Shown: one piece after another, positions 26,232 through 34,634 of the stretch
Layout: every line of letters begins with the position of its first letter
How positions within the stretch are numbered: the stretch's first letter is position 1
Assembly (NCBI GenBank): GCA_947628795.1
Contig: CANRBF010000024.1
Location: 53,048-117,047 of the forward strand
Length of the DNA stretch: 64,000 nt
Direction of reading: 5' to 3'
Source of the DNA: an uncultured Monoglobus sp.
Lineage (GTDB): Bacteria; Bacillota; Clostridia; Monoglobales; Monoglobaceae
The notes under the pieces: model-generated
Told to the model about the DNA's origin: nothing
Seen by the model: only the letters and a program-made list of their open reading frames with translations
Database searches by the model: none
Program-made: the position numbers and the translations under genes

Positions 26232-27980
26232 TCAGTATGAACTAAAAACAGTATCCAAGAGAACGGAAAGCACAAATTGGGTCTGCGGCACGCCGTTGAA
26301 GTCGAGATATTCCGCAACAAAGTAGCCCTCATATATTACAAATTGAATACACGCTGTCACGTCCTGACCCGCATAGGAGCATCCTCCCTTAAATTGAACA
26401 ATGTCTTGTCCGGCCGTGCTCTCAAAATATGTCCATCGGCCTAACGAGAAGAAGTTGTCAAAGGCATCTCCGTATGTAACATTATAGCCTTCCGGTTTTG
26501 CGCTCTTAACGCCGCCGACATAATCGGAATAATTGGACAAATAGCCTTTTATACCGTCAATTAAATCACCCGATGAGCTGTCTGATGAATTGCCCGAGGA
26601 TCCGCCCGACTTGCTTCCGGACGATCCGCCCGATGAGCTGCCCGAGGATCCGGCGCTACCCGCCGAACCTCCAGAAGAGCTGCCGATATATTGGTTCTGC
26701 CAGCTCGTGTATTCCGCGTTTCCGAATTCACCGTCATGAGTGGTTTTCCCCTCATCGATCCATCTTATCATGGTGTTATCCCAGAAATACAGACGATTTT
26801 CTCTGCTGCCGCTGTAGGCAAACACAAAATAAAGCTGACCGTTTCTGTAATACTGCTCCGAGGTATATGATGTTCCGTTATGTGTCACTGTCGCCGTAGT
26901 TTTGGTCAAGCCCTCGTTTGCGGCCGCTGTCGGGCTGTCATTGGTCTTGTTGTACCAACCCCTGATTGTAAGGATTTTATCCTCCACGCTTGTCGCGGCA
27001 GACTGTTCGGAATTGTTCGCGGCCGGCGCGGGAGTATTGTTCACCGTTGGCTCGGGAGGCTTTTCGGTAGGCGGCGGAACATTAAACGCTTCCAATGCCG
27101 CAGCCTCAAGCTGAGCCAGCTTAGCGTTTTGATCCGGGAACTCACTCGCCGGATACTCGGCCTTTGTGCTTTCGAGCAAGGAATAAAAAGCGTCGCTCTG
27201 TCCCGTGTCTATGTACTTTTGAAGCTGATTGACCTTGTTTGTAAAATTACTTATCAGAAAGGCATGTAATCCGTCCTTTTCCGAAAGAGAGGTCATTACA
27301 ATTTTTTCAACTTCCCGGTTGCCGTACACAACTTTACCGTTTTTTTGATTCAGCTGAGCTTTAACCGTGACAGCGGAATCCTTCACGATGCCGGTCTGCG
27401 CTTCTGCGCTGAGCGTTCCGAGAATATTGCCGCCGCTGTCCTCGAGAGACCATTCCACAACGGCTATTCCCCGCCACGGCTCAAGCGATGTTTTTGTAAG
27501 ATCGACGCTTATTTCGGCGCGGCGCGGATCTTCCGTGTCGCCGCCGTAATTGTATTGGCCGTTGTTGACGCACTGTATGGTCGTCTCGCCGAGCAAAAAC
27601 GGTTCTTTTGCGTTAACAAATTTTTCAGTGTCAATGTATATGTATGAAAAGTCATATTTTTCATTCAGTTTTTTAAATTTGTTCTGTGAATGAACTCTTG
27701 AGGCGGCAGTGAAAATGATAATTAAAATCAAAGCCGAAACCGCGGCGATTATCATGGCGCTTTTGGGATGCTCCGTTATACAAGCCTTGATTTGAGCGGT
27801 TCTTTTTCCGATCAAATTAAAGATATCTTTTTTTGAGAACGATCTTGTTTTTATGCCGGCCGGATTGATTTCTGCCGTGTCGGACACATTTTGAGTCATA
27901 TTTATATCATCCAGTGAACGGCCGCAATTTACACAAAATTTATTGCCCTCGTTTTCGGTTCCGCAATTTGGACAAAACAT
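26232..27980 (-). CDS. Zinc-ribbon membrane protein with Ser/Gly-rich linker (582 aa)
   Basis: The N-terminus has a zinc ribbon (FCPNCGTENEGNKFCVNCG, 2-20), then a linker and one membrane segment (about 75-97, SAMIIAAVSALILIIIFTAA). The outside part holds a beta-rich domain (about 110-240), a helical and Pro-rich region, a small domain with YYRNGQLYFVFAYS, a 50-residue Ser/Gly repeat (about 440-490) and a final domain with FFSLGRWTYFES. The layout, cytoplasmic zinc ribbon plus TM plus external sensor-like domains, is widespread in Clostridia with unknown role. RBS GAGGAGGG. It is followed by the SH3 gene. Confidence 0.75.
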   Translation of the reverse strand: MFCPNCGTENEGNKFCVNCGRSLDDINMTQNVSDTAEINPAGIKTRSFSKKDIFNLIGKRTAQIKACITEHPKSAMIIAAVSALILIIIFTAASRVHSQNKFKKLNEKYDFSYIYIDTEKFVNAKEPFLLGETTIQCVNNGQYNYGGDTEDPRRAEISVDLTKTSLEPWRGIAVVEWSLEDSGGNILGTLSAEAQTGIVKDSAVTVKAQLNQKNGKVVYGNREVEKIVMTSLSEKDGLHAFLISNFTNKVNQLQKYIDTGQSDAFYSLLESTKAEYPASEFPDQNAKLAQLEAAALEAFNVPPPTEKPPEPTVNNTPAPAANNSEQSAATSVEDKILTIRGWYNKTNDSPTAAANEGLTKTTATVTHNGTSYTSEQYYRNGQLYFVFAYSGSRENRLYFWDNTMIRWIDEGKTTHDGEFGNAEYTSWQNQYIGSSSGGSAGSAGSSGSSSGGSSGSKSGGSSGNSSDSSSGDLIDGIKGYLSNYSDYVGGVKSAKPEGYNVTYGDAFDNFFSLGRWTYFESTAGQDIVQFKGGCSYAGQDVTACIQFVIYEGYFVAEYLDFNGVPQTQFVLSVLLDTVFSSY

Positions 27981-28001
27981 AGTTTCCCTCCTCTTTCTTT
28001 G

Positions 28002-28544
28002 TTATAAAATAAATTTTTCTTTCAGATAAAACAAATACGCGAACGAGGCAATAAACCACTGTCCCAAACGCAGATCCAGCTTTCCGGACATACGCACATA
28101 ATTAAGCTTATGGGTGAATGCGGATATTATTTCCGAAGGCATACTTTTCCGAATTTTGCAGGCCGCGTAAAGATCACCGTCAAGATAAATGTTATTTCCT
28201 TTGATTATGATGTTTCCGTACTCGCATAATCCGGTATACGCGCCGAACGGCAGGTCGATCAGCGGGATCAGAGGTTTGCTTAAAAATCTCGGACCAAGAC
28301 CTATCTCAAACGATTTGTCTCGGGTGGCGAAAAATACCGGATCATCTTTATCATGGGTTTCCGATATGACAAATCCGTAATTATCTATAAATATGCTGAA
28401 TATATAATTATTATCATTGTCGATCAAATAAAATTCTTTACTTAAAAACCCGTTTCTCTTTATTCGGTATAATCGAGCACCGTTTTGATTTAAAATCTCT
28501 GAGCCGCTCATGTAAAACCGTAATTCTGACACATTTCTCACCAT
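28002..28544 (-). CDS. Hypothetical protein (180 aa), possible LURP-one-related fold
   Basis: Not firmly recognised. The first 120 residues are predicted beta strands with the sequence GARLYRIKRNGFLSKEFYL followed by DNDNNYIFSIFIDN, which is like the tubby/LURP-one-related barrel of cytosolic proteins. No signal peptide; the C-terminus (GQWFIASFAYLFYLKEKF) is hydrophobic. ATG 28544 is next to its AAGAGG site, so an internal GTG could be the real start. It is 21 bp from the zinc-ribbon gene and 8 bp after the membrane protein, so an operon is likely. Confidence 0.55.
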   Translation of the reverse strand: MVRNVSELRFYMSGSEILNQNGARLYRIKRNGFLSKEFYLIDNDNNYIFSIFIDNYGFVISETHDKDDPVFFATRDKSFEIGLGPRFLSKPLIPLIDLPFGAYTGLCEYGNIIIKGNNIYLDGDLYAACKIRKSMPSEIISAFTHKLNYVRMSGKLDLRLGQWFIASFAYLFYLKEKFIL

Positions 28545-28552
28545 CCTCTTAA

Positions 28553-28858
28553 TTATTGCTTAAACTTGCTTGCCAGCCACAGTGTGATCAATATTATGAT
28601 ATACGGAGCGGCGATCCACACAATGATAGGAATCAAAACGCTAAATCCCAGCGCTCCGATAAACATACTCGCAATGTCGTATCTGCCGATAAGCATAAAC
28701 AGAAATAAGTAAGCACAAACAATAAACGTATACATGCTCGCATCCGTTTTTTTGACAATCATATATACCACTGTTGCCGCCAGAATAACAAGCCATAATA
28801 TAATCGGTATTTTCTCAAGAAGATTGGATATAGCGATCAAAAAACCGAAAACTGTCAT
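28553..28858 (-). CDS. Small membrane protein (101 aa)
   Basis: A hydrophobic protein with about three membrane segments (IIWLVILAATVVYMIV-like after residue 18, then TFIVCAYLFLFMLIG and IPIIVWIAAPYIIILITLW) and a short basic C-terminus (ASKFKQ). No family recognised. Good ribosome site AAAGGTGG. First gene of the leftward run that ends with the stalk-domain gene. Confidence 0.65.
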   Translation of the reverse strand: MTVFGFLIAISNLLEKIPIILWLVILAATVVYMIVKKTDASMYTFIVCAYLFLFMLIGRYDIASMFIGALGFSVLIPIIVWIAAPYIIILITLWLASKFKQ

Positions 28859-29046
28859 AATTTTACCACCTTTCTTTTATAACGTTTTAACATCCGTTTT
28901 ATTTATCTTTATCAATCTTTTCATAGAACGTAATTTTTTAATATAATTTTAGCATATTCATTAGTAAAAGTCAACTGTGAATCGTTAATGTTTTTTCACG
29001 GCATATTATACAATAAAAAGATAAATAACAGAAACGGGGGATGCGT

Positions 29047-29289
29047 ATGAACAGCGGAGACGCGGTTGCGAAAAGGATCGTCGCTTTGTGTGAACAAAAC
29101 GGAATAACTCCCAACAAGCTTTGCACCATAGCCGGAATAACCCAATCAACGATAAACAGCATAATAAACACAGGCAGCAACAATCCGACCGTTTCAACGA
29201 TAAAAAAGATATGCGACGGACTCGGCATAACGCTTGCGGATTTTTTCGATGATGCGGTTTTCACCGATCTCGAGCAAGAGGTAGAGTAG
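29047..29289 (+). CDS. Small XRE-family HTH regulator (80 aa)
   Basis: A single helix-turn-helix domain fills the protein: VAKRIVALCEQNGITPNKLC, AGITQSTINSIINTGSNNPT (recognition helix) and STIKKICDGLGITLADFFDD. ATG 29047 is preferred to ATG 29041 because GGGGG ends at 29040. It stands alone on the plus strand, upstream of and divergent from the 28.9-24.7 kb envelope run, and could be its regulator; this is an inference from location. Confidence 0.88.
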   Translation: MNSGDAVAKRIVALCEQNGITPNKLCTIAGITQSTINSIINTGSNNPTVSTIKKICDGLGITLADFFDDAVFTDLEQEVE

Positions 29290-29293
29290 CGGA

Positions 29294-29323
29294 GCCGCGG
29301 AGGGGTTTTTATGCCTCCGCGGC
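29294..29323. terminator. G+C-rich hairpin after the HTH gene
   Basis: GCCGCGGAGG pairs with CCTCCGCGGC around a 10-nt loop. No T-run follows on the plus strand, so function is uncertain. Confidence 0.4.
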
Positions 29324-29351
29324 AAAAGCGTTATTCGGATTTGGATTTTTA

Positions 29352-29437
29352 ATCCGTTTCGTCCGAGCCGCTTTGTTCCTCATCATCCAAGCCGGTCAGG
29401 TTGTCAAGGTCATAACCGTCGTGTTTTTCCTTTCCGT
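29352..29437 (-). other. Coding-like tail fragment after the DUF4190-type gene
   Basis: The minus strand reads SINGKEKHDGYDLDNL and TGLDDEEQSGSDETD to a TAA, an acidic tail that looks like real coding sequence. It is in a different frame from the gene above and has no start codon with a ribosome site. It may be a frame-shifted end of that gene or leftover of another. Confidence 0.35.
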
Positions 29438-29445
29438 TGATTGAT

Positions 29446-29769
29446 CTAAACCGTTAAACCTATAGCCGTCATAATGATCGCGAGCGGTATGGCGCAGGCT
29501 GACATCACAATTCCCGCGACAGCTTTGCCACCCGCTCCTTTAACCTTGCCGACGATTCCGAGCACCAGCCCGACTATGCCCATGATGATCGCCGCCAGAG
29601 GGAACCAGAAGGTCGCGAGCGAAATGATGCCGAGCACCATGGACGCGGTTCCTCCGGGCTTTTTTGACGGCGCGCTCGGATAACCGCTTTGCCCGGACGC
29701 AAGCGGTGCGCCGCAGTTTTGGCACATGGGTCCGGGACCGCCTTCTTTTCCGCATTTTGAACAATACAT
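29446..29769 (-). CDS. Zinc-ribbon membrane protein, DUF4190-like (107 aa)
   Basis: An N-terminal zinc ribbon (YCSKCGKEGGPGPMCQNCG, 2-20), a Gly/Pro/Ser linker, and a hairpin of two membrane segments with TASMVLGIISLATFW and MGIVGLVLGIVGKVKGAGGK, followed by a third stretch. The alternation of Gly and hydrophobic residues is characteristic of DUF4190 proteins; role unknown. An acidic coding-like stretch follows the stop in another frame. RBS GGAGG. Confidence 0.75.
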   Translation of the reverse strand: MYCSKCGKEGGPGPMCQNCGAPLASGQSGYPSAPSKKPGGTASMVLGIISLATFWFPLAAIIMGIVGLVLGIVGKVKGAGGKAVAGIVMSACAIPLAIIMTAIGLTV

Positions 29770-29794
29770 TTTAAATACCTCCGTTTTAATATAT

Positions 29795-30064
29795 TTAGTT
29801 TTTATTTTTTCCGTCTTTAAGCATTTGGCGGATCCATTTTTCGGAGTATTCGTATTCGCGGGCCAATTGTTTTACGTTGTGGCCGTTGTATTTTTTCGAG
29901 ACCTGCTCCTTCACGTAGCCGCCGGAAAAAAGCCGTCGGGGAAAGGTGATTTGACAGCCCTTCATGCGTTTGTATATTTTCAGCATGTTTTCAAAGCCGA
30001 CGCAGTCGCACAACTCTTTATACACATCGTTAAGACCGTCTTTTTCGATAGGTTCGCCGTTCAA
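29795..30064 (-). CDS. Mor-type transcription activator-like HTH protein (89 aa)
   Basis: Resembles the Mor transcription activator family (phage Mu middle operon regulator) widespread in Clostridia. The N-terminal part (DVYKELCDCVGFENMLKIYK) is the helical dimerisation region; the C-terminal part (KYNGHNVKQLAREYEYSEKW) is a helix-turn-helix. TTG 30064 is the start, with GGAGG about 11 nt upstream. It may control the adjacent DUF4190-like gene, 25 bp downstream. No phage genes accompany it here. Confidence 0.75.
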   Translation of the reverse strand: MNGEPIEKDGLNDVYKELCDCVGFENMLKIYKRMKGCQITFPRRLFSGGYVKEQVSKKYNGHNVKQLAREYEYSEKWIRQMLKDGKNKN

Positions 30065-30158
30065 AACCTCAGCCCTCCCCGCTTCTGTGTTATCAAAAAT
30101 TTACCATATTTTTACATGGTTATCAAATCTGTAATTCCTTGAATTATTCCATTGCAAA

Positions 30159-30189
30159 AGCCATGCTGTAATGATATTATAGCATGGCT
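30159..30189 (-). terminator. Terminator of the 413-aa kinase gene
   Basis: AGCCATGCT/AGCATGGCT arms around a 13-nt loop; on the minus strand it is followed by TTTTGC, about 50 bp after the kinase stop codon. Confidence 0.6.
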
Positions 30190-30237
30190 TATCATAATAT
30201 TTGCGTGCAGCGTGCACGATCGTGAAAAATTTTTAAA

Positions 30238-31479
30238 TTAATATTGAGCGGGTTCCTCAAGAATGGATGTCAGTTTGATCTTCGCCAGTTTTCCGCCGCT
30301 TACATAGAACGCGCCGTCTTTGTATTTCGCGGAAGTGAAGGGCTTGTTTATAACGTCAAAGCCTCCGCACACAAGCGTGTAGCTTATCGTTTCGGTGCCG
30401 AGCGAAGCGCCGCTTTCGTCCAGCAATTCAAAGAAAAGCGTTATTTTGGCTTTTTCGATATCAAAGCTGTTTTTCTTTACTTTAACAAAAATTTCAAGAC
30501 AGCGTTCCGAGTAGTAAACATACGGTTCGGCTCTGAGCGACGACGCGCCTATCGGATAAGTGTCATCGGAATATCCCGACGCGTCTATCTGCACGGCGTC
30601 CGCGGCTGCGTCCATGCCGTCGGTGTCCGATGCTTTGTCTGCCGCGGTGCTTGAGTTATCGCCCGCGCCGCTGCGCGTACTCAAAGATCCGAACACCGCT
30701 GCCAAGCACGCGAAGATCACAACAGCCGCCGCGACTGCCAAGGCAATAATGGAGATGTTTTTATATTTCCGCGGCGGGACGGCGCTTTCCGTAGGGTTTC
30801 CCTCGAGCGCCCGTTTTGCATCCTCGGCCGATGAATAGCGCATGGCGGGGTCGAGGCTCACGCATTTTTGTATTATCGGTTTAAGTCTGCCGCTGTATCC
30901 GCTCAGCTTGTCTATGGATTCGCCGCCGGTGAGCAATTCAAACAGAGTAACTCCGGCGGCGTATATGTCGCTGCGGAAATCCGTCTGAGCAAAGCCGAAC
31001 TGCTCGGGCGGCGCGTAGCCGCGGGTGCCGAAATTTACCGTGTCGGAGGTTCCGCCCGGCTTAAATGTTCTCGAAATTCCGTAATCGATGATCTTCACGA
31101 TCCCGTCTTTTGTCAGCATTATGTTAGATGGTTTTATATCCTTATGTATTATATTATTTTGGTGAAGCTCATTAAGGGCGGAAAACAGGCTTATGCCTAT
31201 CATCCTGACCTCGCTCTCGGGCATCGGCCGCTCGGCGCTTAAAACCCCGCCCTCGACATATTCTGTGACAACGGCGTTCTCTTCGGGGATCACGCGATAC
31301 ACTCGGCACAGATTGGGATGCTTTACGCCGATCAACGGCAGATATGAGTCAATGCTACCGTTTTTGATTTTTTTGATCACGCACAGCCGACGTTTTTCTG
31401 TGTCGTAAGCCAGGTCGATTCTTGAGTTTACGGTTTCGGCTATTTTTTCAAGTATTGTGTATTCTTCCAAAAATTTCAC
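30238..31479 (-). CDS. Membrane Ser/Thr protein kinase with degenerate glycine loop (413 aa)
   Basis: Hanks-type kinase domain (about 1-230): catalytic loop IIHKDIKPSN (111-119), DYG in place of DFG (132-134), the activation segment with GTRGYAPPEQ and SDIYAAGVTLFELLTGG. The glycine-rich loop reads KIAETVNSRI, without its glycines, and VIKKI supplies the probable lysine, so activity may be low or unusual. A membrane segment at about 241-263 leads to an external domain (about 320-413) without PASTA repeats. The start is GTG 31479. A divergent small gene starts 65 bp away. There is no phosphatase next to it. Confidence 0.88.
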   Translation of the reverse strand: MKFLEEYTILEKIAETVNSRIDLAYDTEKRRLCVIKKIKNGSIDSYLPLIGVKHPNLCRVYRVIPEENAVVTEYVEGGVLSAERPMPESEVRMIGISLFSALNELHQNNIIHKDIKPSNIMLTKDGIVKIIDYGISRTFKPGGTSDTVNFGTRGYAPPEQFGFAQTDFRSDIYAAGVTLFELLTGGESIDKLSGYSGRLKPIIQKCVSLDPAMRYSSAEDAKRALEGNPTESAVPPRKYKNISIIALAVAAAVVIFACLAAVFGSLSTRSGAGDNSSTAADKASDTDGMDAAADAVQIDASGYSDDTYPIGASSLRAEPYVYYSERCLEIFVKVKKNSFDIEKAKITLFFELLDESGASLGTETISYTLVCGGFDVINKPFTSAKYKDGAFYVSGGKLAKIKLTSILEEPAQY

Positions 31480-31544
31480 ATCCGTTGTAATTATTTAAAA
31501 TATATGTTATCATATAATTAATATTTACGCAAGGGGTGACTGAT

Positions 31545-31985
31545 GTGATAGCAAAATCAAAATCAAAAACAACCGAAAATCTGCTCGGTGAGATAAAAAA
31601 CACAAAAAACACCGAGGATCTTGGAAAATATCTGGGTGAGAACAACGGCGACATGCTTGTCAGTTTGAAATACCGTCTGTCAAATCTGCTTTCTCAAAAA
31701 GATAAGTCGAGAAAAGATGTCAAGGAAAGAGGCGGGCTCACCGATTACAACGACCAAATATTCAACGGATGGCGGAATCCGAATCGCGACAAGCTCATTC
31801 GCGTTATATTGGGGCTTGAGGCCAATATTGATGAGGCGCAGGAATTGCTGAGGCTCGCGGTGCTCAAGGAACTTGACCCGCGCGATCCCCGCGACGCGGT
31901 GATCATCTCGTGCATAAACAGTCGAATGAACGGTATCGATACCGACCTGAGACTTGACAAGCTGGGCTTTAAGCCGCTTAAATAA
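31545..31985 (+). CDS. HTH-like protein next to the kinase (146 aa)
   Basis: Unnamed family. A disordered basic N-terminus (SKSKTTENLLGEIKNTKNTE) is followed by a helical domain with SQKDKSRKDVKERGGLTDY and IFNGWRNPNRDKLIRVILGL, which reads like a degenerate XRE helix-turn-helix followed by a helical bundle. GTG 31545 fits the ribosome site AAGGGG (31531-31536) better than GTG 31536. It is divergent from the kinase gene and separated by only 65 bp, so the two may be co-regulated; the protein might be a kinase substrate, but nothing in the sequence proves it. Confidence 0.65.
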   Translation: MIAKSKSKTTENLLGEIKNTKNTEDLGKYLGENNGDMLVSLKYRLSNLLSQKDKSRKDVKERGGLTDYNDQIFNGWRNPNRDKLIRVILGLEANIDEAQELLRLAVLKELDPRDPRDAVIISCINSRMNGIDTDLRLDKLGFKPLK

Positions 31986-32119
31986 GCATCTGACAGACCA
32001 AGATCAAAGGAAATGTTTACAAATATTTAATAAATTCGGAAAACGCCGCAGACACGCGGTTTTCGGGCACGAAAATCTTCGTGATCACAGCCGAATATAG
32101 GATTTTGTTCCGCGGCGGC

Positions 32120-32148
32120 TTGACAAATTCGGGAAAATGCTGTATACT
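32120..32148 (+). promoter_or_regulatory. sigmaA promoter of the carboxypeptidase gene
   Basis: TTGACA (32120-32125), 17 bp, TATACT (32143-32148). The strongest promoter in this part of the window. Confidence 0.7.
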
Positions 32149-32166
32149 GATTAGAGTTATGTTACA

Positions 32167-32181
32167 ATTGTGTTACACAAT
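32167..32181. promoter_or_regulatory. Palindromic operator candidate
   Basis: ATTGTGTTACACAAT is a perfect 7-1-7 palindrome, about 12-26 bp downstream of the predicted transcription start, flanked by further TTACAAT elements on both sides. A repressor bound here would block elongation or initiation. Confidence 0.45.
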
Positions 32182-32219
32182 TATTACAATTTGATACAGC
32201 ATAAGGAGTGTTTGTAACA

Positions 32220-33581
32220 TTGAATAATAAAACCGGCGGACGCAAGGTCTCGCGTCTGTTTAAAATGATAACGGTGTTCGCCGTCACCGCGGCGCTGCTT
32301 TGCGGCTCGCTTTCGGCTTACGCCGTGAGCATATCCGCCAAAGGCGGAATAGTTCTCGACCAATCGACGGGAGAGGCGCTCTATGAGTACAACGCCGACA
32401 CGGCGGTCGTTCCCGCCAGCATGACAAAGCTTGTTGCGCTCTATGTTATATACAGCCACATCGCAAACGGCAGCCTCAGCAAGGACACGCTGATCCCTGT
32501 GGGCAGCGCGCTGGCCGCGTATTCCCGTGATCCGGGATACTCGAACGTTTATCTGACGGCCGGCGAGAGCTACACGCTTGATGAGCTTTTGGGCGCGATA
32601 TGCGTGGTTTCGGCCAACGCCGCGGTCATGGCCGTGGGCGACTACATATGCGGCAGCGAGGCGGGTCTTGTGAACGAGATGAACGCGCTTATCGCGAACT
32701 GGGGCGTCAACGGCTATTTTGTTGACTGCACCGGCGTTTCGAGCAAAAACAGAATATCTCCCCGAGGCATGGCGACAGTCGCCAACAGGCTGATAACCGA
32801 CTATCCCGACATACTCAACTACTCGTCGCTGACCTCGATCAATTTCAGAGGCACAAGATACTATCCCACAAACAAGATGCTGCCCGGCGGCGCCTACGAA
32901 TATTTCGGAGCCGACGGCCTCAAGACCGGAACGACTTCGGCGGCGGGCTGCTGTTTCACCGGAACGGCGTCAAGAGACGGCAAGCGCCTGATCTCGGTCG
33001 TTATGGGCTCAAGCTCGACCAACATGAGATATGTGGACACGATAAAGATGATGGATTATTCCTGGGATGTTCTGGCGAAAAGAGCGGCGAGCGGCGGACA
33101 GCAGGCGCCGGCCTACACCGAAAAGACCGACAAGCCCAAGGATTATATAGTAGCTACCGATCTCCGCTGCTTCATAAACGACTGGGAGATACCCACGTTT
33201 ATCCACTACGGCAACGAGCAGAACGGATATCAGGACTGCGCGGTCGTAATGCTTGATGATCTTAAGGACTACGGCTTTGACGTTTCCTATGATCTCGCCA
33301 CCGACACGGCGACGGTCATCAATAATACCGACAAAGATCTGACAGCCGGTCCCAACTACGGTGAGCAGTACACCTACGGCGAGAATGAGAAGCTTGCGAT
33401 CAGCGACTGGGAGGCCGCCAAGGTATTGCTCAAGAACGGCCCGAACGACCCGGGCGTGTACGCGCAGAACACATTTGACATCAACGGCCGCGGCGCGATC
33501 TCGATCGATGAGCTGTGGCACATGGGCACGGTCGTCTGGAACGAAAAATACAACCTGACCGTGGTCGTAACAAGATATTAA
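32220..33581 (+). CDS. D-alanyl-D-alanine carboxypeptidase, S11 family (453 aa)
   Basis: Penicillin-binding DD-carboxypeptidase that trims the terminal D-Ala from peptidoglycan stem peptides. The three active-site motifs are present: SMTK with nucleophile Ser67, SAN at 131-133 and KTGT at 235-238. A signal peptide (about 1-36, ending SLSAYA) directs export. After the enzyme domain (to about 290) comes a region with YIVATDLRCFINDWEIPTF, which resembles a copper-amine-oxidase-N stalk instead of the PBP5 C-terminal domain. TTG 32220 is 11 nt after AAGGAG; GTG 32208 lies inside the ribosome site. Confidence 0.93.
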   Translation: MNNKTGGRKVSRLFKMITVFAVTAALLCGSLSAYAVSISAKGGIVLDQSTGEALYEYNADTAVVPASMTKLVALYVIYSHIANGSLSKDTLIPVGSALAAYSRDPGYSNVYLTAGESYTLDELLGAICVVSANAAVMAVGDYICGSEAGLVNEMNALIANWGVNGYFVDCTGVSSKNRISPRGMATVANRLITDYPDILNYSSLTSINFRGTRYYPTNKMLPGGAYEYFGADGLKTGTTSAAGCCFTGTASRDGKRLISVVMGSSSTNMRYVDTIKMMDYSWDVLAKRAASGGQQAPAYTEKTDKPKDYIVATDLRCFINDWEIPTFIHYGNEQNGYQDCAVVMLDDLKDYGFDVSYDLATDTATVINNTDKDLTAGPNYGEQYTYGENEKLAISDWEAAKVLLKNGPNDPGVYAQNTFDINGRGAISIDELWHMGTVVWNEKYNLTVVVTRY

Positions 33582-33588
33582 AAAATAA

Positions 33589-33626
33589 AAGGCATATCAC
33601 GAATCATCAAGTGATATGCCTTTTTT
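33589..33626 (+). terminator. Terminator of the carboxypeptidase gene
   Basis: AAGGCATATCAC/GTGATATGCCTT with a 10-nt loop, followed by six T. Confidence 0.92.
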
Positions 33627-33702
33627 GCGACCGCTCGGAGTATATAAATATATTGACTGTTTCGCAAAAATAGGATATAATATAAATATCAAAACATAGG
33701 AA

Positions 33703-34593
33703 GTGCTTAAAATGTCGACGGATAAAAAGATAGTAAAGCGCAACGTCAAAGACAGCGTGTTTACCAGTTTGTTTCAGGACACAAAGTATATAGTGGAGCT
33801 CTACAAAGCCCTCCACCCCGAGGCCGACTATGTGACCGAGGACATGATCGAGATAGTCACCCTCAAAAACATACTGACCGACAGTCTGTATAACGATCTC
33901 GGCTTTATGATGGACAAAAGGCTGATAGTCTTAGTCGAGGCGCAGTCCACCTGGACGGTGAATATAATAATCAGAGGCCTTATGTACCTTGTGCAGACGT
34001 ATCAGGACTATATCGAAAAAGAGGAGCTTAACATTTACAGCTCAAAGAAGCTCGAGATCCCGAAGCCGGAGCTTTACGTAATCTACACGGGCGACAAAAA
34101 GGTAGAGGAAAAAGAAATAAGCCTGAGCGAGGAATATTTTTCGGGAGAGAAAACGGCATTAGACGTCAGAGTCAAAGTGATAACCGAAAGCCGAGAAGGC
34201 GACATAATCAACCAATACGTGATGTTCACGCATATCTTAAACGATCGGGTAAAGGAATACGGCAGAACGAAAAAGGCGATAGACGAAACGATAAAAATAT
34301 GCAAAGACAGAAATATCCTGAAAGAATACCTGTCAAACCACGAAAGCGAGGTGCATGATATAATGTTTTCACTGTACGACGATGAGCAAATACAAAAAGC
34401 CATGATGAGAGACGCCCGCAAAGAAGGCCGCATGGAAGGCCGAATGGAAGGCATAAAAGAAGGCGAAATGCGAGGCCGCACAGAAGGCCGTATGGAAGGA
34501 ATAGATGCTATGATAGCGAACATGCGCAAAGCGGGAATAAGTGACGAGATGATACAAAATGTCGCAAACATGACGCAGCGTCCGATTTCCTAA
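33703..34593 (+). CDS. Rpn/PDDEXK-family transposase-like nuclease (296 aa)
   Basis: PD-(D/E)XK nuclease of the Rpn (recombination-promoting) and PDDEXK_2 transposase group. VKDSVFTSLFQDTKYIVELY starts the domain; the catalytic strand pair is LGFMMDKRLIVLVEAQS with Asp and the ExQ motif. ELYVIYTGDK closes the core. The C-terminal tail has Arg-Met-Glu-Gly repeats (EGRMEGRMEGIKEGEMRGRT), a common ending of these proteins, and the end MIQNVANMT. The 3' end is partly duplicated 40 bp downstream. RBS AGGAAG. Confidence 0.9.
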   Translation: MLKMSTDKKIVKRNVKDSVFTSLFQDTKYIVELYKALHPEADYVTEDMIEIVTLKNILTDSLYNDLGFMMDKRLIVLVEAQSTWTVNIIIRGLMYLVQTYQDYIEKEELNIYSSKKLEIPKPELYVIYTGDKKVEEKEISLSEEYFSGEKTALDVRVKVITESREGDIINQYVMFTHILNDRVKEYGRTKKAIDETIKICKDRNILKEYLSNHESEVHDIMFSLYDDEQIQKAMMRDARKEGRMEGRMEGIKEGEMRGRTEGRMEGIDAMIANMRKAGISDEMIQNVANMTQRPIS

Positions 34594-34634
34594 TCGCTAG
34601 TCGCTAATCACTAATCACTAATCACTACGTTGGG

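Noticed and set aside
30238..31479. Kinase called a PASTA kinase (PrkC)
   Set aside because: The external part has no PASTA repeats.
34420..34500. GAAGGCCGNATG repeats considered as an independent repeat element
   Set aside because: They code for the RMEG tail of the Rpn-type protein and are typical for that family.
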